A stretch of DNA of 6,184 nt, taken from Lentimicrobium sp. Lineage in GTDB: Bacteria; Bacteroidota; Bacteroidia; Bacteroidales; Lentimicrobiaceae. The translations under genes were made by a program, and so were the position numbers. This document shows, one piece after another, positions 1 through 4,585 of the stretch. The stretch's first letter is position 1. Every line of letters starts with the position of its first letter. The notes beneath the pieces are model-generated. The model was not told the origin of the DNA, made no database searches, and saw only the letters and a list, made by a program, of their open reading frames with translations. The DNA lies in assembly GCA_013336205.1 (NCBI GenBank), contig JAAXUD010000182.1, positions 1-6,184 of the forward strand, in the 5' to 3' direction.

Positions 1-9
1 ATTTAAATA

Positions 10-54
10 AGTTGGCTGGAATTTAAATCAGGTTGATTTAAATTCCAGCCAACT
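10..54. repeat. 21-bp perfect inverted repeat, possible bidirectional terminator
   Basis: The arms at 10-30 and 34-54 are perfect reverse complements over 21 bp, with a 3-nt loop (GGT, 31-33). Pairing stops at position 9/55. The stem is GC-richer at its base (TTGGCTGG) and AT-rich near the loop, where ATTTAAAT occurs in each arm; a third ATTTAAAT lies at 1-8. It starts 52 nt past the ccmE stop codon. The flanks are only moderately T-rich: TTATTT follows on the minus strand and ATTTG on the plus strand. A terminator working in both directions is therefore plausible but not textbook. A dispersed palindromic repeat is the main alternative. Confidence 0.55.
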
Positions 55-106
55 ATTTGTAGCAGCTAAAAACTGATAAACTAATCAGGCAGATGGCAAT
101 AATATC

Positions 107-526
107 TTAATTCAAAGTAGAGTTGTATTCCTTAACATTGAAACCTGAAGGCGTCTGGTCTTTGTTATACTTTGAAGGACACTTTAGATTCATTTTATGA
201 GCCTCAAACTGACCGTCTTTCATTTTTCCGATAACAACAATCTGATCAAGTTTTTCGAAATCCTGAGGTTTACTGTCAGAATAACGCACTTTCATTTCCT
301 TCCCATTGTTGTCGAGCATATAAAAAGTAAAACTGTTGGCATCCTTGCGTGCATCAAAGTCAATGGGTTTACCTGGAGCTAATTTCCCGATAACATGGAA
401 TTGCCTTCCTTCATTTTCCTGTGCTTCAGCAAAACCGGCATAAGTTGATGTATTCATGGAGAGGCTCATTATAACTCCTATAGCAGCCACAAGTACAACA
501 AGCAAGAGAATATGTATCTTTTTCAT
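107..526 (-). CDS. ccmE: Cytochrome c maturation protein CcmE, CxxxY variant (periplasmic haem chaperone)
   Basis: CcmE takes haem from CcmC at the outer face of the inner membrane, holds it covalently and passes it to the CcmF ligation complex. The 139-residue product has a short basic start (MKK), one membrane anchor at about residues 4-20, and a periplasmic beta-rich domain with the OB-fold pattern of the family (FHVIGKLAPG at 43-52, VVIGKMKDGQFEAHKM near 97-112). The usual haem-binding HxxxY is replaced by CPSKY at 116-120, so Cys116 would be the haem ligand and Tyr120 the conserved tyrosine. This Cys form is known from other bacteria such as Desulfovibrio. The frame is open back to a TTG at 565, but the ATG at 526 gives a clean signal anchor, so I chose that. 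The gene lies 88 bp past the CcmD-like gene in the same direction and is the last gene seen in the cluster. Confidence 0.9.
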   Translation of the reverse strand: MKKIHILLLVVLVAAIGVIMSLSMNTSTYAGFAEAQENEGRQFHVIGKLAPGKPIDFDARKDANSFTFYMLDNNGKEMKVRYSDSKPQDFEKLDQIVVIGKMKDGQFEAHKMNLKCPSKYNKDQTPSGFNVKEYNSTLN

Positions 527-614
527 AAGTTGAACAGCAAAGTTAGATTCCACAAAAATAATCAATAATTATTCAGGCATTACATTACCGGAATTAAAAA
601 GATTAATTTGGGTA

Positions 615-761
615 TTATTTTTTGTTTAACCCATTCAAGTCATTCTGCTTTTGTTCAATGCGTGAAATTTTGCGGTCAAGCAAATACAGATAGATCCCGA
701 ATCCGGAAAAAATAATGGCCATAACCATGGCAACCACAAGGTATTTATCGTCTCCTATCAT
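615..761 (-). CDS. ccmD: CcmD-like small membrane protein
   Basis: This is a short reading frame of 48 codons plus TAA, beginning ATG ATA GGA GAC. The product starts MIGDDKYLVVAM, has a single hydrophobic segment at about residues 7-28, and ends in a charged tail (DRKISRIEQKQNDLNGLNKK) with Ile32, Ile35, Leu42 and Leu45 spaced like a short coiled coil. Size, one membrane span and a basic C-terminal tail are the hallmarks of CcmD, a small System I protein that joins CcmABC and helps release haem-loaded CcmE. CcmD is poorly conserved in sequence, so the call rests on topology and on its place between ccmC and ccmE. No strong ribosome binding site is seen, which is usual in Bacteroidetes. It is separated from ccmC by 305 bp of repeat-bearing DNA. 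Confidence 0.72.
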   Translation of the reverse strand: MIGDDKYLVVAMVMAIIFSGFGIYLYLLDRKISRIEQKQNDLNGLNKK

Positions 762-828
762 TTATTGTGATTTTTAAATTAAACAATTGAGTTAATATGA
801 TCAAAATCAGGCAACTGAAATGAATTGA

Positions 829-854
829 CAGTTGGCAAAAGGCAGTTGGCAAAA
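829..854. repeat. Two 12-bp direct repeats (CAGTTGGCAAAA)
   Basis: CAGTTGGCAAAA occurs at 829-840 and again, identical, at 843-854, giving a 14-bp period with GG between the copies. The motif is on the plus strand of the non-coding gap upstream of the CcmD-like gene. It may be a remnant of a simple-sequence expansion or a tandem binding site; nothing in the sequence decides between these. Confidence 0.6.
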
Positions 855-963
855 TTTAAAAATTGATGATTATATTCTGTCAAAACCCGGTTTGACTGAA
901 AACAAATGGAAACACCCTACTACTAACTAATTACTTCTCCCAACTCACTTCTCACTGCTCATC

Positions 964-1059
964 TCTCATTCTCTCATTCTCTTAGTCTCTTTGTCTCTCA
1001 GTCACTTAGTCTCTCAGTCACTTTGTCTCTCAGTCACTTAGTCTCTCGCACTCTCTCCA
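964..1059. repeat. Degenerate 8/16-bp polypyrimidine tandem repeat
   Basis: About twelve 8-bp units follow one another with consensus TCTCAGTC. The run starts with two TCTCATTC units (964-979), then TCTTAGTC and TCTTTGTC, then alternates TCTCAGTC with ACTTAGTC or ACTTTGTC, and decays into TCTCGCAC and TCTCTCC. The alternation makes a higher-order 16-bp unit, GTCTCTCAGTCACTTA, seen at 993-1008, 1009-1024 (last base T) and 1025-1040. The plus strand is nearly all pyrimidine apart from the AG steps; the transcript from the minus strand would be GA-rich. Eight is not a multiple of three and no frame stays open, so it is not protein-coding. It begins 8 bp past the ccmC stop codon. Confidence 0.85.
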
Positions 1060-1066
1060 TAACAAC

Positions 1067-1729
1067 TTATTTCTGCACAAGCTGCAGAAGTCTGCGCTTA
1101 CGCGATCTGATCTGCAGAAGCCAGAATGCAACAATTATCCAGCCAATCGCTGCAGGATAAAAGACCATGCGCATAGTTAAATCAAGACCTTCCATGGTTG
1201 AAGAGTTGCCTCCCTTTCCGGGATGCAAAGAACTTTCAGCTAAACGGGGCAGAACACCGAGAAAAATAACCAGCAGCATAAATGCAAAAATATTATAAAC
1301 TGCTGATATCCTGGCACGCATGGCTTTTTCATCAATCGAACTTCTCAGCACTGCATAGGCGAGGTAAGCCATCATGCTCACCGCAGCTCCATTAAGCTGA
1401 GGATCATTGGTCCAAAAATCGCCCCAGGTAAATTTCGCCCAGATCATCCCTGTCGTAAGGCCCATAATTCCAAAGAAAATACCATTATACACCGACTCAG
1501 AGGCCAAAAGGTCATGCCTGGGCTGAAAACCTGATAAATATCTTACGCTGTAAACCAATGAGGTTCCGAACATGGTAAACATGGCAAACCACATAGGAAC
1601 ATGGTAAAAAAGATTTCTTATAGTTTCACGGATAACAGGAAGATCAGGCACTCCGATTAACTGCCCTGCAATGATTGAGTAAAGAATAAGAGCCAATCCG
1701 GTTAGTTTCCACCACATTCCTTTTATCAT
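1067..1729 (-). CDS. ccmC: Cytochrome c maturation protein CcmC (haem-handling WWD-domain protein)
   Basis: CcmC is an inner-membrane protein of the CcsA/CcmC/CcmF family that binds haem in its WWD domain and attaches it to CcmE. The 220-residue product has about six hydrophobic segments. The family signature is visible: TWGDFWTNDPQLNG at about 101-114, a form of the WGxxWxxDxRLT motif with Trp102, Trp106 and Asp109. His43 (in FYHVP) and His169 (in SLHPG) match the two conserved haem-ligating histidines on either side of it. A basic tail (RSRKRR) ends the protein in the cytoplasm. The frame opens with a TTG at 1735, but the ATG at 1729 is only two codons in and is the better start. ccmB ends 19 bp upstream, so the two are surely co-transcribed. 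ccmB, ccmC, CcmD-like and ccmE follow the usual System I order. Confidence 0.93.
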   Translation of the reverse strand: MIKGMWWKLTGLALILYSIIAGQLIGVPDLPVIRETIRNLFYHVPMWFAMFTMFGTSLVYSVRYLSGFQPRHDLLASESVYNGIFFGIMGLTTGMIWAKFTWGDFWTNDPQLNGAAVSMMAYLAYAVLRSSIDEKAMRARISAVYNIFAFMLLVIFLGVLPRLAESSLHPGKGGNSSTMEGLDLTMRMVFYPAAIGWIIVAFWLLQIRSRKRRLLQLVQK

Positions 1730-1748
1730 ATTCAATAGTTTTAAGTAA

Positions 1749-2405
1749 TCAGTCCCTCCAAAGATAGGGAAAGAGAATAATAGCGAGAATTACGACAACT
1801 GAATCTATCAGAAACAGGGCCGAAACATTTTTCAGAATATCGGCCAGCTGAATGCTTTCCTTTAGCGCCAACCTGGAGGCATTAACCAGCAATAATAAAA
1901 GCGGCACGACTACCGGAAACCCAAGAATAGCCATTAATGCAGCATTATTACCGGTTCTGGAAGCAATGGCAGAAACCATCGTCAATGCGCCCGAAATCCC
2001 AATACAACCAAGTACAAATGCTGGCAAAAAAAGATAAAGATTAAACCCGGGAAAACCCATAAAGACAATGAATACAAGTAAACTGAGTGTACCCAGTATA
2101 ATCATTAACAAAGCATTGTAAATAATCTTGGAAAGAACAACAGATACCGCCGGTGCCAGCATGAAGTAATATAGTCTGCGCGATGCACTTTCCTGCACAA
2201 AACTCTTCGATACAGCATTGAATGCGGCGAAAAGTAAAATTATCCAGAACAAAGCAATCCAGGAATTTTCATCAATCACCCGGCCGAAACAGAGTTGTAC
2301 GACAAAAATCGTTGAAACCACATAGAGTAATATACCATTGATGGCATATTTCTGCCTGAGTTCCAGCAGCAAATCCTTACGTACAAGTTCTTTTATTTCT
2401 TTCAA
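1749..2405 (-). CDS. ccmB: Haem exporter protein CcmB (ABC transporter permease), TTG start
   Basis: CcmB is the membrane subunit of the CcmAB ABC transporter, whose ATP hydrolysis frees haem-loaded CcmE from CcmC. The 218-residue product has six hydrophobic segments at roughly 22-40, 48-65, 94-116, 124-147, 154-174 and 196-213. The N-terminal RKDLLLELRQKYAING (9-24) and the ASRTGNNAALMAILGFPVV stretch (148-166) are the parts I recognise as CcmB. Its partner ATPase gene ccmA is not in the window. Start choice: an in-frame stop lies at 2424-2426 and there is no ATG or GTG between it and the conserved N-terminus; the TTG at 2405, just after AGGAAT, is the only reasonable start, the first internal Met being residue 82. 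The gene follows purA by 26 bp and ends 19 bp before ccmC. Confidence 0.88.
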   Translation of the reverse strand: MKEIKELVRKDLLLELRQKYAINGILLYVVSTIFVVQLCFGRVIDENSWIALFWIILLFAAFNAVSKSFVQESASRRLYYFMLAPAVSVVLSKIIYNALLMIILGTLSLLVFIVFMGFPGFNLYLFLPAFVLGCIGISGALTMVSAIASRTGNNAALMAILGFPVVVPLLLLLVNASRLALKESIQLADILKNVSALFLIDSVVVILAIILFPYLWRD

Positions 2406-2431
2406 ATTCCTGATATTGCATGATTAAACGA

Positions 2432-3727
2432 TCAAACAAGCCTCACTATAGTCTGGTTTCTCCCGGGCCCGACTGAGATCACAGAAATTGGAAGGTTCAG
2501 TGCTTTCTCTATATACCTGACATATTGTTTGAAACTTTCGGGCAATTCATCCCAGGCGGTAAAGTTATGCAAGGGGCTTTTCCAACCTGGTATTTGGTGA
2601 ATCACCGGATCAATAGCCTGATTTAAAGTTTCATAACCAGGAAAATCATAAAGATCTTCACCAACCCTGTATTGGGTACAAACTCCTATGAAATCAAAAT
2701 CATCCATTACATCAGATTTCATCATTACAAGATCTGTAACACCGTTGAGCATAACAGAATAATGTAATGCCGGCAGGTCTATCCATCCGCATCGTCTGGG
2801 GCGACCGGTTGTTGATCCGAATTCCTTTCCATTCTCCCTTAACTTACCACCGGTTTCATCCAAAAGTTCAGTTGGGAAAGGGCCGCTTCCAACACGGGTA
2901 CAATAAGCTTTAAATACGCCATATACCTTACCTACACTTCCGGGTGAAATGCCCAGACCGGAGCAAACACCGGCACTGATAGTACTCGAAGATGTTACAA
3001 ACGGATAAGTACCAAAGTCAATATCAAGCATTGTTCCCTGGGCACCTTCAGCCAATATTCGTTTACCGGCTTTAATACTTTGATTGATATAAATTTCGCT
3101 GTCGATAAGTTGAATGTCACTGATATAATCCAACCCCTCAAACCAGCGTTTTTCATATTCATCAAATGACATTCCTTCTATCAGCAAGGAGTCTTCGGTT
3201 GGGTTAAAGGAATTAATCAGTCTGAAATGATCCTTTCGGAGACTTTCATACCGGGAGCGGAAATCGGGAAGTAAGATATCGCCGATACGCAGTCCGTTTC
3301 GGGCTACTTTATCAGTATAAGCCGGACCTATTCCTTTTAAAGTAGAACCTATCTTTGATTTTCCTTTGGAGGCTTCGGTTACATTATCGATTAAACGGTG
3401 TGTCGGAAGTATCAGATGAGCCCGTTTGGAAATCAGCAGATTTTTCTCCGGATTTGCACCTCTTTCGCGCAAGCCGGCAATTTCACGTGCCAGAATACGG
3501 GGATCGATGATCACCCCGTTGCCAATCACATTTACCTTGTCAGGATGAAATATTCCGGAAGGAATGGTGTGCAAAACATGTTTCATTCCATTGAATTCAA
3601 GTGTGTGTCCCGCATTGGGACCTCCCTGAAATCTGGCTATGATATCGTATTCAGGTGTAAGAACATCAGTGATTTTCCCTTTTCCTTCATCGCCCCATTG
3701 CAGGCCTAATAAAACATCAACTTTCAT
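2432..3727 (-). CDS. purA: Adenylosuccinate synthase PurA
   Basis: This cytoplasmic enzyme joins IMP and aspartate using GTP to make adenylosuccinate, the first committed step from IMP to AMP. The 431-residue product is full length for the family (about 425-430). Motifs in order: the GTP-binding loop QWGDEGKGK (10-18) with catalytic Asp13; GGPNAGHT (35-42) with catalytic His41; GSTLKGIGPAYTDK (127-140); Arg143, which in the family reaches IMP across the dimer; EGAQGTMLDIDFGTYPFVTS (227-246); the loop GSTTGRPRRCGW (304-315) that binds aspartate and IMP; KSD (337-339) for guanine recognition; and the C-terminal GPGRNQTIVRL. No key residue is missing. The ATG at 3727 places Asp13 and His41 at their usual numbers, supporting the start. 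A probable terminator lies upstream, after the Fur-family gene, so purA probably has its own promoter within 3728-3792; ccmB follows after 26 bp. Confidence 0.97.
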   Translation of the reverse strand: MKVDVLLGLQWGDEGKGKITDVLTPEYDIIARFQGGPNAGHTLEFNGMKHVLHTIPSGIFHPDKVNVIGNGVIIDPRILAREIAGLRERGANPEKNLLISKRAHLILPTHRLIDNVTEASKGKSKIGSTLKGIGPAYTDKVARNGLRIGDILLPDFRSRYESLRKDHFRLINSFNPTEDSLLIEGMSFDEYEKRWFEGLDYISDIQLIDSEIYINQSIKAGKRILAEGAQGTMLDIDFGTYPFVTSSSTISAGVCSGLGISPGSVGKVYGVFKAYCTRVGSGPFPTELLDETGGKLRENGKEFGSTTGRPRRCGWIDLPALHYSVMLNGVTDLVMMKSDVMDDFDFIGVCTQYRVGEDLYDFPGYETLNQAIDPVIHQIPGWKSPLHNFTAWDELPESFKQYVRYIEKALNLPISVISVGPGRNQTIVRLV

Positions 3728-3792
3728 TTAATCTGATTTACAAGTTAAACGACTGATCGACAGTTGTTTGATTATACAAAAATCCAATCAGC

Positions 3793-3822
3793 AAAAATGC
3801 CGTATGAAAACAAAACGGCATT
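3793..3822 (-). terminator. Likely intrinsic terminator of the Fur-family gene
   Basis: Read on the minus strand, an 8-bp perfect stem, AATGCCGT (3822-3815) and ACGGCATT (3803-3796), encloses an 11-nt loop and is followed by TTTGC, so five T residues in a row end the structure. It starts 67 bp past the stop codon of the Fur-family gene and lies 65 bp before the purA start. Position, GC-rich stem core and T-run all fit a Rho-independent terminator for the minus strand. The plus strand has AATGTT after the stem and no T-run. Confidence 0.65.
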
Positions 3823-3889
3823 GCAATGTTACTAAAATAAGTGGAAAAAGGGTAATAAAAAATGAAAGTAAGGCAAAATTTCAGTTAAA

Positions 3890-4390
3890 TCAGTTCCTGG
3901 CTGAATCCTGCTTTGACCCGGCTTCAATCTTAGTACCGTTAGTATCTGGTTTGTTAATGTAACCGTAAAATGTCAGAGAATGATTGGTAACTGTAACACC
4001 AAGAAGCTTTTCAACAGAAGCTTGTATTTCCTGCAGACGTGGATCGCAAAATTCCAACACAGCACCATCTTCAATATTAATAAAATGATCGTGCTGTTTG
4101 AATTTAAATGATCGCTCAAACTGGGAACAGTTATTCCCGAATTGATGCTTGGTAACAAGATTGCAATTCTGCAGGAGTTCAATCGTGTTGTACAAAGTAG
4201 CCCTGCTCACTCTGTACTTATTGTTCTTCATTTGGATGTATAGGGTCTCTATGTCAAAGTGGCCGTCGGTAGCATAGATTTCTCTCAGAATTGTATACCG
4301 CTCCGGTGTTTTGCGATGCCCGTGACTTTCAAGATACTCTGTAAAGATACCTTTTACAGTATCAAAATTTAATCTTTCGTTATCCCTCAT
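3890..4390 (-). CDS. Fur-family metal-responsive transcriptional repressor
   Basis: Fur-family proteins are dimeric cytoplasmic regulators that bind operators when loaded with a metal ion (Fe, Zn, Mn) or in response to peroxide. The 166-residue product has the N-terminal winged helix (about 10-90: [14 protein letters not shown] at 26-39, [15 protein letters not shown] at 59-73 as recognition helix) and the C-terminal dimerisation domain. Metal-site residues present by alignment to E. coli Fur are His44, Glu92, the QHDH cluster (99-102), Glu113 and His137 (TNHSL). The CxxC after HDH that forms the structural zinc site in many Fur proteins is absent (NIEDG in its place), and the three cysteines (76, 88, 115) do not form a CxxC pair. 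The tail beyond residue 147 is polar and unlike Fur. Which metal it senses cannot be told, so I give no symbol. The start is the ATG at 4390. Confidence 0.9.
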   Translation of the reverse strand: MRDNERLNFDTVKGIFTEYLESHGHRKTPERYTILREIYATDGHFDIETLYIQMKNNKYRVSRATLYNTIELLQNCNLVTKHQFGNNCSQFERSFKFKQHDHFINIEDGAVLEFCDPRLQEIQASVEKLLGVTVTNHSLTFYGYINKPDTNGTKIEAGSKQDSARN

Positions 4391-4585
4391 AGCTCATTAA
4401 TTGTTTTTTTGTGCTAAAAAATGCGGCAGTAACTGTAAAAAGCACTGCTGATTCAATTGCAATTTCAGCACTTCAATTTGAGCATAAAAGTAGATAAAAA
4501 ATCGTTATTACTATTTGGTATAAATAAAAATAATTTTTTTTACTACCCTTTCAAAACATAAATATTATTATTCAAGCGTACAGGA
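4391..4585. other. 195-bp AT-rich gap upstream of the Fur-family gene
   Basis: No gene is seen here. The half near rel/spoT (4495-4575) is extremely AT-rich and includes a run of eight T. The half near the Fur-family start has several short inverted repeats: TGCTGA (4446-4451) with TCAGCA (4465-4470) around a palindromic AATTGCAATT (4455-4464); CAGTAACTG (4427-4435); and GTGCT (4411-4415) with AGCAC (4441-4445). A self-regulated promoter for the Fur-family gene would be expected here, but none of these matches the classical Fur box and I see no exact TAnnTTTG promoter element. No GC-rich terminator follows rel/spoT. Confidence 0.4.

Larger units (their letters stand above)
762..1066. other. 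305-bp non-coding gap between ccmC and the CcmD-like gene
   Basis: No credible reading frame exists here on either strand. From right to left it holds a polypyrimidine tandem repeat (964-1059), a looser CT-rich stretch (about 935-963), an unremarkable stretch, two 12-bp direct repeats (829-854), and an AT-rich leader before the CcmD-like start. I found no clear Bacteroidetes promoter (TAnnTTTG) pointing at the CcmD-like gene and no strong hairpin. The genes on both sides run the same way and belong to one pathway, so this looks like DNA that expanded inside a cluster rather than an operon boundary, but a separate promoter cannot be excluded. Confidence 0.7.

Noticed and set aside
197..382. 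Plus-strand frame opposite ccmE
   Set aside because: It is wholly antisense to a well-supported gene with no domain of its own. The same applies to plus-strand frames at 1852-2037, 3398-3709, 4802-5005, 5262-5471 and 5499-5762.
964..1059. CRISPR array
   Set aside because: The units are 8-16 bp, contiguous and degenerate, with no spacers and no cas genes.
3771..3776. TATAAT on the minus strand 43 bp before purA as a promoter
   Set aside because: The primary sigma factor of Bacteroidetes favours TAnnTTTG, no matching upstream TTG element lies at proper spacing, and such hexamers are common in AT-rich DNA.
3768..3962. Plus-strand 64-codon frame between purA and the Fur-family gene
   Set aside because: It overlaps the terminator hairpin and the antisense 3' end of the Fur-family gene, has no recognisable domain and a composition expected of non-coding DNA.
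3973..4182. Second minus-strand frame inside the Fur-family gene
   Set aside because: It is a shifted-frame shadow; the Fur domain is continuous in the chosen frame, so no frameshift is implied.
4526..4541. AT-only hairpin and T-run as a terminator of rel/spoT
   Set aside because: The stem has no GC pairs and is only A/T runs; such a structure would not be stable enough to call.
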